Positions 6,306 to 13,119 of a DNA stretch of 13,119 bases are shown here, piece after piece. The notes below the pieces were generated by a model. It saw only the letters and a program-made list of their open reading frames with translations, did no database searches and was not told the origin of the DNA. The stretch is from the NCBI GenBank assembly GCA_036443405.1, contig JAZFYD010000078.1:1-13119 (forward strand). The letters run 5' to 3'. Source of the stretch: JAZFYD01 sp036443405. GTDB lineage: Bacteria > Planctomycetota > PLA2. Position numbers and translations under genes: made by a program. Within the stretch, counting starts at the first letter, position 1; every line of letters begins with the position of its first letter.

Positions 6306-7007
6306 ATGCCCAACCTCCGCTTCAGAACCAGCGCCGCGGCCCTGCTCGTCGCCCTCGCCGTCAGCGCACTGGCCGGTTGCACGGCCGCCGGTCACCGCGA
6401 TGAGTCTGGACTCTCGATTGCCGGGGCACCGCCCTCGAAGTCCGGAGGCGATCGCGCCCGCGAACTCGAAGAGGTCGTGTTTCCCGTTCATCTGCCGCGC
6501 CCGGAGATCGGTAAGGAACAGTTCATCATCGACGCGGTCGCCCGGCTCTGGGCCGAAGACATCGGCACCTACGCGCGCGCCGGCAACGACCTCGTCGGGA
6601 TCGGGCCCGGGGCCGTGCCGTATCTCGGGTATTTCGGCGAGGTGAAAAAAGAAGTCGCGCCGGGCCAGCACGTCAACATCACGGGGCTGGTGCTGGAACC
6701 GATTCTGGCCAAGGTCCAACCCGAAGAGCTGGACGAATTTCTCAAGTCGCCCTACCCCGCCGTGCGCCTCGCGTCCGCGCGGGTTGCCGGAAAGAGCGAG
6801 CGCAAGCAGCACGTGGATTCTCTGCTCGTGCTGCTCAACGATAACCGTGAGAGCGTGCGACGCGCCTCGGTGGCGTCGCTTCGCCGTCTGACTCGTCACT
6901 TCGTGGGTTACCGTCCGAGTGGTTCCGACCGCGAACGAAACGACGCCGCGAACCGTTGGCGGGTGTGGTGGGCGGGCCATCCGGCCGACGCCGCGAGCGA
7001 CGCATGA
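6306..7007 (+). CDS. HEAT-repeat lipoprotein
   Basis: A 233-residue predicted lipoprotein. The signal peptide (MPNLRFR, then a long hydrophobic run) ends in a clear lipobox LAGC with C25 as the lipidated residue. Residues ~60-140 form a domain I do not recognise. Residues ~140-205 look like HEAT/PBS-lyase-type helices (PAVRLASARVAGK and RESVRRASVASLRRL). The tail GSDRERNDAANRWRVWW resembles the end of the HEAT-like protein at 1006-1578. Its TGA stop overlaps the kinase ATG (ATGA at 7004-7007), so it is the first gene of a coupled three-gene operon. The kinase has no membrane span, so a direct periplasmic sensing link is not obvious. Confidence 0.75.
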   Translation: MPNLRFRTSAAALLVALAVSALAGCTAAGHRDESGLSIAGAPPSKSGGDRARELEEVVFPVHLPRPEIGKEQFIIDAVARLWAEDIGTYARAGNDLVGIGPGAVPYLGYFGEVKKEVAPGQHVNITGLVLEPILAKVQPEELDEFLKSPYPAVRLASARVAGKSERKQHVDSLLVLLNDNRESVRRASVASLRRLTRHFVGYRPSGSDRERNDAANRWRVWWAGHPADAASDA

Positions 7008-8127
7008 GCGGATCCCCTTCGGGCGGCGCGAACGAATCGGCCGTGCTCAACGCCCTCGACCTCGGCGTGGCGATTCTCGACGCGCAAGCCAACATCACCT
7101 ACGCGAACCCCTCGGTGCTCGCCATCGTCGAACGCACGCTCGAGGACGTGAAGGGGCGGAACTTCGGCCAGGTGTTTCCCGGGCTCGACATCGAGATCGA
7201 CTGGCGGCATGCGGTGCGCTCCGCTACCGAGCGCGGCCGGTCGGTCCGCTTGGCACGGCGGCCCGTCGAGACGTCGACCGGCGAGCGTTTTTTCGACATC
7301 GCGCTCATCCCACTGTGTACCGGGGAAGCGGGCGCCCTGTTGACGCTCCGGGACGTCACGGAGGCGGTGCGGGTCGAGGCCAAGCTGCTGCGACAGGCAC
7401 GCACACGCGCGATCGCGAATCTCGGCGACAGCATGGCGCACGAGATCCGCAACCCGCTCAACTCGATCCACATGAACGTGCAGCTTCTTCGGGAGGGGCT
7501 CGGTGCGTCCGATCCCGATCGCGCCGCGCTGGACAAGTCCGCAGCGACGGTGCAGCGGGAAATCAAACGGCTCGACGGCGTCGTCCGGGACTTCCTGCAG
7601 TTCTCCCGATCGTCGCAGTTGCAACTCCGTCGCGCCGCGCCGAATCTCGTCGTGCGCGCGGCCCTCGATTCCCTCGACGGGCAGATCCGGGAGAAAAAAC
7701 TCAAGGTTGTCGTGGATCTGCAATCCGCTCGGCCGGTCCGCATGGACCCCGACCGGCTGCAGCGCTCGTTCTACAACATCCTTCTGAACGCGGTGCAGGT
7801 GCTGCCCGAGGGCGGGACGATCACTTGCCGTAGCCTAGATGAGGAACACCGTTGTCTTGTTGAAATCAGCGATGACGGACCTGGCCTCGATCTCATGAAG
7901 AATCCCAAACTGTTCGATCTTTTCTACACGACCAAACCCGGTGGCACCGGTCTGGGCCTCCCGATCGCGAATCGGATCGTCGAGGAGCACGGCGGCCGCA
8001 TCGCGGTGTCGAGTCGGCCCGAACACGGCGCGTCGTTCGTGATTTTCTTGCCGTATGAGGGACCGGACGATCGCAGCGAGGATGGACCGACAACTGTGCC
8101 CGTCGCCGGCCGCGAGGATGAAGACGA

Positions 8128-8131
<4 letters not shown>
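7004..8131 (+). CDS. Soluble PAS-domain sensor histidine kinase, NtrB-like
   Basis: A cytoplasmic two-component kinase of 375 residues that should autophosphorylate and pass phosphate to the regulator encoded next. The ATG at 7004 is chosen because it overlaps the upstream stop as ATGA; a start at 6956 would read well into the previous gene. A PAS domain covers ~11-118 (LDLGVAILDAQANITYANPS, then a TLRDVTE end). The HisKA segment holds SMAHEIRNPLNS with phospho-acceptor H146. The ATPase domain shows the N-box (YNILLNAVQVLPEGG, 257-271), DDGPGLD (290-296) and GGTGLGLPIANRIV (313-326). No membrane span is present, so the signal is intracellular, as in NtrB. The C-terminal ~25 residues are acidic and lie outside the ATPase domain. 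Its stop overlaps the regulator start by ATGA. The signal is unknown. Confidence 0.92.
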
Positions 8132-9509
<1,378 letters not shown>

Positions 9510-9513
<4 letters not shown>

Positions 9514-10145
9514 AAGTCGAGACCCAGCCCCAGGAAGAGCCCTTCGGCGCGCAGGTCGAGATCGGCGTCGATGAAGATGCTCTCCTCCTCGTACCGCCAG
9601 CGCCGGTAACCCGCCAGCACGTGGACCGCACGGGAGACTCTGTAGGAGATCCCGGCTTCGATGGTGTCCGACTGACTAAACGGCGGCATCAGGAGCGTCG
9701 AGATGCGGCCGTACAGTCGAGCGCGCGGGAACAGGCGCACCCCGCCTTCGAGTCCTAAAAGACCTCCGAGTTGTCCCGACGTGGATTGGAAATCGATCGT
9801 GTCGTTCTTGAAAGAGACATCGGTGTAGCCGAGCCCGGCCAGGAGAGCGAAGTCGAAGCGTTCGCCCGCTCTTTCGACGCGGACCGCAAGCTGCCCCTGC
9901 ACGTACCTGTATTCCTTCCCTTCGGTCGCGTCATCGGCCCCGGTGACCTCCAGTTCGAGAGCCCCGCGCCAACCCTGCGGCGGGGCATCGGCTTCGCCCT
10001 TCCTCTCGAATTCATGGCGAATGCGCAAGGTTGGGAACAACACACCCTCGTCGCGCACCTTGAGTTGGTCGGCCGAGGAACAGCCGGGTGCGAACAACGC
10101 AACGAGCGCGAGAAGCCCGAGAATCAGCCGACTCTGTTCACCCAT
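9510..10145 (-). CDS. Predicted outer-membrane beta-barrel-like protein with signal peptide
   Basis: A 211-residue exported protein. The ATG at 10145 gives a signal peptide (MGEQSRLILGLLALVALFAPGC); C22 is at a marginal lipobox (FAPGC), so it could be a lipoprotein or be cut by signal peptidase I. The mature part alternates polar and hydrophobic residues in likely beta strands (FDFALLAGLGYTDVSF, GLLGLEGGVRLFPRARLYGR, AVHVLAGYRRWRYEE). It ends GLFLGLGLDF, and a terminal phenylalanine in a strand is the usual BAM recognition signal of outer-membrane barrels. I do not recognise a named family. A longer reading to 10448 would be antisense to the HtrA gene and is rejected. It converges with the sigma-54 activator and is divergent from the HtrA-like gene across ~148 nt, in which I see no clear promoter. 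Confidence 0.68.
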
Positions 10146-10293
10146 TTGGACGTGTCGATCAATTTCAACGGTCTGCGCGTTGAGAGTCCACCACAAACAC
10201 GCCGAAACACTGCGCCACTCCGTGGATTCCAAGCCGTGTGGGGAATGCGCCCGCGCCGCGTTCAACCGGCACGCCAAGTGAGTAGGTACGGGC

Positions 10294-11328
10294 ATGGATG
10301 GAAACCGACGCGCCACAATCGCCTGGGCCATGGCCGCCGCGATCCTCGGTGTCGTTTTTGGTGGACATCGTCCGGCGGACGCAAAACGCGACCAAGCCGG
10401 ATTGGATCTCGACCTCGCGATGGCCGTTTCGCGCAGCCTGGCACGCACCGCTTCCGCAGTGCGCGAGGGAGTCGTCGCGATCGACTCCTATCGCGGTCCG
10501 AGCGTCGACGCCGCGGGACAAAGGAACGCGGGAAGCGAGGGATACGGCGCCGGCCTCGTGGTTCGCGCCGACGGCCGGGTGCTCACCGCACTTCATGTGG
10601 TGGACAAGGCGACCCGCATCCAGGTCCGAGTGGCTGACGGACGTCGTTTCCCCGCAACGGTTTTCGCGCGTGACGAGGAGACGGATCTCGCCCTGTTGTC
10701 CCTGGACGCAGAAGGACTGGATCTCTACGTGCCGCGGATGGGTGACGACCAGGCGATGGACATCGGCGAAACCGTGCTGGCCGTCGGCAATCCGTTCGGG
10801 CTCCCCGGCAGCGTGACCGCCGGCATCCTTTCGGGTCGGGGCCGGACGAACGTCGTCGAAAACAACCGCGCGGCGCTCTTGCAGACCGATGCGGCGATCA
10901 ACCCTGGCTCCTCCGGTGGGCCGCTGTTCAATCTGCGCGGTGAGGTCGTCGGTCTCGTGAACGCCATTCTGACGCGCAGTGGGGGCCATCAGGGACTCGC
11001 GTTCGCTGTCCCGTCGCGCGAACTCGCCTACGCCATCCCGCGCCTCCTGCGCGGTGAGAAGGTCACCCGGGGGTGGCTCGGCATCCAGGTTCGCAGCAAC
11101 AAGACCGAACCCGGCATCGATGTCGTGACCGTGGTGCCCGGGGGACCGGCATCGACAGGTGGCATCCGCTCCGGCGATCGCATCGTCCGTTGGCAGTCCC
11201 GCGAGGTTTCGGCGCTGACCGACCTCCGTCCCCTGATCCGAACCGCCGCTCCCGGCGGGAAGGTGGCTGTCGAGGTGTTGCGCGATGGCAAACGACAGGA
11301 ATTCGAGATTCTTGTCGGCGAGCGTTGA
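10294..11328 (+). CDS. HtrA/DegP-type serine protease, one PDZ domain
   Basis: A periplasmic trypsin-like protease of 344 residues that degrades or monitors misfolded envelope proteins. The N-terminus is a signal peptide with a hydrophobic core at ~9-22 and a likely cut after ADA (28-30). The catalytic triad is visible: H101 in VLTALHVV, D131 in EETDLALL and S207 in NPGSSGGPL. The motif is GSSGG instead of the commoner GNSGG, which many active HtrA-like proteins tolerate. Strand LAVGNPFGLPGSVTAGILS precedes the active serine. A single C-terminal PDZ domain covers ~255-340 (RGWLGIQV, VVPGGPASTGGIRSGDRI). One PDZ rather than two is more like DegS or short HtrA, but no membrane anchor remains after cleavage. 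The start has no good Shine-Dalgarno. Neighbours suggest an envelope quality-control role. Confidence 0.92.
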   Translation: MDGNRRATIAWAMAAAILGVVFGGHRPADAKRDQAGLDLDLAMAVSRSLARTASAVREGVVAIDSYRGPSVDAAGQRNAGSEGYGAGLVVRADGRVLTALHVVDKATRIQVRVADGRRFPATVFARDEETDLALLSLDAEGLDLYVPRMGDDQAMDIGETVLAVGNPFGLPGSVTAGILSGRGRTNVVENNRAALLQTDAAINPGSSGGPLFNLRGEVVGLVNAILTRSGGHQGLAFAVPSRELAYAIPRLLRGEKVTRGWLGIQVRSNKTEPGIDVVTVVPGGPASTGGIRSGDRIVRWQSREVSALTDLRPLIRTAAPGGKVAVEVLRDGKRQEFEILVGER

Positions 11329-11402
11329 GCGCTTAAGACGATCCCGCGCAACGGATTAGGCGTTTCACCGAACCCTCGATCCCGCGTTTTTACAAAACGG
11401 CA

Positions 11403-11451
11403 CCTAACAAAGGCCTTCCGTTAGGGCGATGTTAGGCTATCATCCGTTAGG
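11403..11451 (+). promoter_or_regulatory. GTTAGG repeat cluster, candidate LexA operator
   Basis: GTTAGG occurs at 11420-11425, 11431-11436 and 11446-11451, with the reverse form CCTAAC at 11403-11408. The first two are exactly 11 bp apart, giving GTTA-N7-GTTA, the same geometry as the direct-repeat LexA box GTTC-N7-GTTC of Alphaproteobacteria. The outer pair also forms an 8-bp inverted repeat (CACCTAAC and GTTAGGTG). LexA usually represses its own gene, so an operator is expected just here. The assignment is inference. Confidence 0.45.
11415..11443 (+). promoter_or_regulatory. Weak candidate promoter for the small ORF-lexA unit
   Basis: TATCAT (11438-11443) fits a -10 element with four to five of six bases. 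The -35 position at 17 bp holds only CTTCCG (11415-11420), a poor match. The GTTAGG repeats fall within the spacer and just after the -10, where a bound repressor would block polymerase. A start near 11450 would begin the transcript at the structured leader. Confidence 0.3.
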
Positions 11452-11452
11452 T

Positions 11453-11593
11453 GACAGAGACGCGGGCGCCCGGCGCCGAAACCCGCACACCCCGGAAGGA
11501 CCTCCTTTCCCACGGTATCGGGCTTCCCGCCTCTCTCTGTCCCCTAGCGGCCTTCGGGCTGGGACTCTCATAGGGCAGATTCCCGAAAGTCCC
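11453..11593 (+). ncRNA. Structured leader RNA upstream of the small ORF and lexA
   Basis: GACAGAGA (11453-11460) pairs perfectly with TCTCTGTC (11534-11541), closing a domain with three hairpins: GCGGG/CCCGC (11462-11466 and 11482-11486), GGAAGG/CCTTTCC (11494-11499 and 11504-11510, one bulge) and CGGG-CTT-CCCG (11519-11529). A second domain has GGGACT (11561-11566) with AGTCCC (11588-11593), and CGGCC-TTCG-GGCTG (11548-11561), a cUUCGg tetraloop that competes for one base at 11561. I match it to no riboswitch or ncRNA class. It may be a leader controlling the small ORF, or a separate small RNA. Confidence 0.4.
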
Positions 11594-11632
11594 GGAGGTT
11601 AGCCAGAAGCCATGAACGCAGGAGCGAACGAC

Positions 11633-11713
11633 ATGTGGAGAAGCCGAGCACTAACCGAACTTCCTTTGGTGTTGAGCGTCGTCACGCTCTACGTCTTGGC
11701 CGTGTGCCTCTGA
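11633..11713 (+). CDS. Small single-span membrane peptide upstream of lexA
   Basis: A 26-residue ORF beginning MWRSRALTE, followed by a hydrophobic segment LPLVLSVVTLYVLAVCL to the C-terminus. The start at 11633 has AGGAG at 11620-11624, spaced 8 nt, the best Shine-Dalgarno in this part of the window. An in-frame ATG at 11612 (33 residues, MNAGAND added) has GGAGG 13 nt upstream and is an alternative. The arginines before the span predict an N-in orientation. lexA begins 12 nt after the stop and lacks its own Shine-Dalgarno, so coupling is plausible. The layout recalls small SOS-induced membrane peptides such as SidA of Caulobacter and TisB of E. coli, and YneA encoded next to lexA in Bacillus, but I see no sequence match. 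It could instead be a leader peptide that only controls lexA translation. Confidence 0.5.
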   Translation: MWRSRALTELPLVLSVVTLYVLAVCL

Positions 11714-11725
11714 TTCTTCACTGAT

Positions 11726-12337
11726 ATGCCGACTTACACAGCGCGCCAGCGCGAAACCCTCGAGTGCATCCGCGACTCGCTGATCGAGCGGGGGATTGCA
11801 CCCACGCTGGGGGAGTTGGCGGAGCAGCTCGGGGGGATTGCCCGGGTTTCCGTGCTCGACCATCTCCGCGCGCTCGAGCGCAAGGGTGCGATCGCGCGGA
11901 AGGCTCGCGAGAGCCGGGCGATCGAGATTCTCGACGAGGAGTTCCGCCCGACGCGGGGGATCCCCCTCGCGGGCACGATCGCGGCTGGTGAGGCCATTCT
12001 CGCGGTCGAGGATCGGTCGGATGTGGAACTGGGCGAGTTCCTGGGCGTGCACGAGGACTGCTATCTCCTCCGTGTCAGCGGAGAGTCGATGATCGAGGAT
12101 CACATCCAGGACGGCGACCTCGTCTTGGTGGAGCCCACGTCGGACGCTCGCGATGGAGACATGGTGGTGGCCGTGGTCCATGGCGAAGGCGGCGACGAAG
12201 CGACCCTGAAACGCCTGTACCGGGAAGGCAGCGCGTTTCGACTGCAACCGGCGAATGCAACCATGCAACCCCGGATGGTCGCATTTGACGAGTTGGAAGT
12301 GCGCGGCATCGTCCGTGGAGTGATTCGCCGCGTCTGA
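11726..12337 (+). CDS. lexA: SOS regulator LexA, self-cleaving repressor
   Basis: LexA represses DNA-repair genes and cleaves itself when RecA filaments form on single-stranded DNA. The 203 residues match the E. coli length. The winged-helix DNA-binding domain spans ~1-68 (TARQRETLECIRDSLIERG, then PTLGELAEQL, VSVLDHLRALERKGAI). The cleavage site is A87-G88 in GTIAAGEAI. The catalytic dyad is S121 in VSGESMIEDHIQDGDLVLVE and K162 in EATLKRLYREG, so autoproteolysis should work. The recognition helix region (GGIARVSVLDHL) differs from the Gram-positive and gamma-proteobacterial pattern, which fits a different operator. The ATG at 11726 has no Shine-Dalgarno and follows the small membrane-peptide ORF by 12 nt. 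GTTAGG repeats ~275-300 nt upstream are the best operator candidate. A dispersed palindrome lies 25 nt after the stop. Confidence 0.94.
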   Translation: MPTYTARQRETLECIRDSLIERGIAPTLGELAEQLGGIARVSVLDHLRALERKGAIARKARESRAIEILDEEFRPTRGIPLAGTIAAGEAILAVEDRSDVELGEFLGVHEDCYLLRVSGESMIEDHIQDGDLVLVEPTSDARDGDMVVAVVHGEGGDEATLKRLYREGSAFRLQPANATMQPRMVAFDELEVRGIVRGVIRRV

Positions 12338-12361
12338 GGCCTAGGCGCCTTGTTTGCTGGT

Positions 12362-12381
12362 TCAACGCCTGACGGCGTTGA
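12362..12381 (+). repeat. Dispersed palindrome, copy 3 with compensatory change
   Basis: TCAACGCC-TGAC-GGCGTTGA has the same outer stem and TGAC loop as the copy at 3092-3111, but one G-C pair is flipped to C-G: GGC becomes GCC in the left arm and GCC becomes GGC in the right arm. The stem is therefore kept. The preceding CTGGT parallels CTGGC in other copies. It sits in the 127-nt gap after lexA, which otherwise holds only the palindromic GGCCTAGGCGCC and no clear terminator. Confidence 0.75.
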
Positions 12382-12464
12382 GACGAGCTTGAGCCATTGG
12401 AACTCCGTTCCGCCCGCGCCCTGGCCAACATTCCAGTCCGATCGCATCTGTTAGCCTGCAACGT

Positions 12465-13119
12465 ATGCGCTTCGTGCTCGCGGTTGTTCTACTCGCAGGT
12501 TGCGCGGCGACTCCCGTGAAGCCGATGAGACCGCGGTCGCAGCCGTCCGGTGGTCGGATTCTGGAGGCGCGGGCGCTGGAACGAACCGGCCAGGACGTGG
12601 GCGCCCTGGAGCAGCTACGGATCGCCGCCGAGGAAGACCCGGACGACGTCGACACCCACGTTGCGATCCAACGGCTCCAGACGGCGCGCGCACGAAATCT
12701 ATCCCTTCGCCGGCGGTATCGCGCCAGGGGTGGTTATCTGGCTGCGCGGTTGGAGGCGGACAGAGAGCTGCGCAAGGTCGGTTTCGAGGCTGCAGCGGAG
12801 CCGTGGCGGAGTTACGGGCTGGGAAAGATGGCGCTCGCTCGCGGGGACCGTGCCCTTGCGGCGGAGTTTTTCATACGCGCGTTGGCGCAAGACGCGGGCT
12901 TCTTGCCGGCGCGGGTTGCGTTTGCGGAGTTGTTGTTGGATCAGGGGCGCGTTGGCGCAGCGGAGACCGAGTTCCGGGTTGTGCTGTGGCAGGACCCACG
13001 CAGCGTTGCCGGTCGGGTGGGGATGTCTTCGGTGGAGTCGTTGCGGGGTCGGCGGGGCCGGGCACTGGATTGGCTGATCGAATCGTTGCGCGAGTCCCCC
13101 GCGAGCGACTCGTTGGCCC
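12465..13119 (+). CDS. TPR-repeat lipoprotein (3' end beyond window)
   Basis: An open frame from the ATG at 12465 to the window edge gives 218 codons without a stop, so the gene is cut off at its 3' end. The short signal peptide MRFVLAVVLLAGC ends in a lipobox LAGC with C13. Residues ~30-75 and ~114 onward look like tetratricopeptide helices (GGRILEARALERTGQD, GLGKMALARGDRALAAEFF, AFAELLLDQGRVGAAETEF), with spacing near 34 residues and the usual G/A-rich packing. TPR proteins are scaffolds for protein-protein contacts; the partner here is unknown. A different frame running 12550-13077 is an internal shadow. The gene lies 127 nt after lexA beyond the palindrome. No promoter is obvious, so it may be read from the lexA transcript or from a weak own promoter. 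Confidence 0.75.
   Translation, partial: MRFVLAVVLLAGCAATPVKPMRPRSQPSGGRILEARALERTGQDVGALEQLRIAAEEDPDDVDTHVAIQRLQTARARNLSLRRRYRARGGYLAARLEADRELRKVGFEAAAEPWRSYGLGKMALARGDRALAAEFFIRALAQDAGFLPARVAFAELLLDQGRVGAAETEFRVVLWQDPRSVAGRVGMSSVESLRGRRGRALDWLIESLRESPASDSLA

Larger units (their letters stand above)
11329..11632 (+). other. 300-base intergenic control region between the HtrA gene and the lexA unit
   Basis: From left to right: a 10-bp direct repeat CGATCCCGCG (11339-11348 and 11377-11386); a cluster of CCTAAC/GTTAGG motifs (11403-11451); a weak promoter candidate; a compact run of nested inverted repeats (11453-11593); and the ribosome binding region of a tiny ORF. I see no protein longer than that ORF and no tRNA. 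A clear terminator for the HtrA gene is not visible. Confidence 0.6.

Noticed and set aside
5789..6382. N-terminal extension of yidD on the - strand
   Set aside because: The extra ~198 residues lie over rnpA in another frame; the GTG at 5788 has a Shine-Dalgarno and the typical overlap with rnpA.
11453..11593. Known riboswitch or housekeeping RNA (c-di-GMP, cobalamin, TPP, 6S, SRP, tmRNA, RNase P)
   Set aside because: None of the conserved core sequences I know for these classes is present, although the region is clearly structured.
12550..13077. Separate + strand gene of 175 codons
   Set aside because: It is a frame shadow of the TPR lipoprotein, which has a lipobox and repeat structure and stays open to the window end.

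Overview
This is a GC-rich, gene-dense bacterial chromosome segment. It carries no rRNA, tRNA, phage or transposase genes. The phylum is an inference. Two small exported HEAT-type proteins with a C-terminal R-x-x-A-x-x-x-W motif, weak or absent Shine-Dalgarno sequences at many starts, a long acidic PpiD-like protein and divergent lipoproteins all suggest Planctomycetota or a close relative. No rRNA or other marker is present to prove it.

Left part (1-5521, + strand): the 3' part of an unrecognised protein ending in a CxxC...CxxC zinc-ribbon-like tail; a repeat-filled gap (769-946); an exported HEAT-like protein; a parvulin-type peptidyl-prolyl isomerase lipoprotein; scpB (chromosome condensation); a 119-bp hairpin-rich inverted-repeat element starting in the scpB stop codon; then a promoter and a long membrane-anchored PpiD/SurA-like chaperone. 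Middle part: rnpA and yidD overlap by 4 bp on the - strand, without the usual rpmH or yidC neighbours. Divergent from them is an ATGA-coupled operon of a HEAT lipoprotein, a soluble PAS histidine kinase and an NtrC-type sigma-54 activator. A - strand outer-membrane beta-barrel-like protein converges on the activator, the stop codons sharing one CTAG.

Right part: an HtrA/DegP-type protease, then a 300-base region with GTTAGG repeats at a putative promoter, a strongly folding leader, and a short unannotated ORF (26 or 33 aa) encoding one membrane span. lexA follows 12 nt later with no ribosome binding site of its own. After lexA lie another copy of a dispersed palindrome and a TPR lipoprotein cut by the window end.

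Two functional themes stand out. One is envelope protein quality control (parvulin lipoprotein, PpiD-like chaperone, HtrA, YidD, a barrel protein). The other is DNA maintenance and SOS (scpB, lexA). The most interesting candidate for something undescribed is the lexA leader unit: direct repeats with 11-bp period, a structured leader, a tiny membrane peptide, then lexA. It resembles in layout, not in sequence, known SOS-controlled small membrane peptides such as SidA, TisB and YneA. The second is a family of short palindromes, one showing a compensatory base-pair change, placed just after stop codons, with one copy inside a TA-flanked inverted-repeat element.
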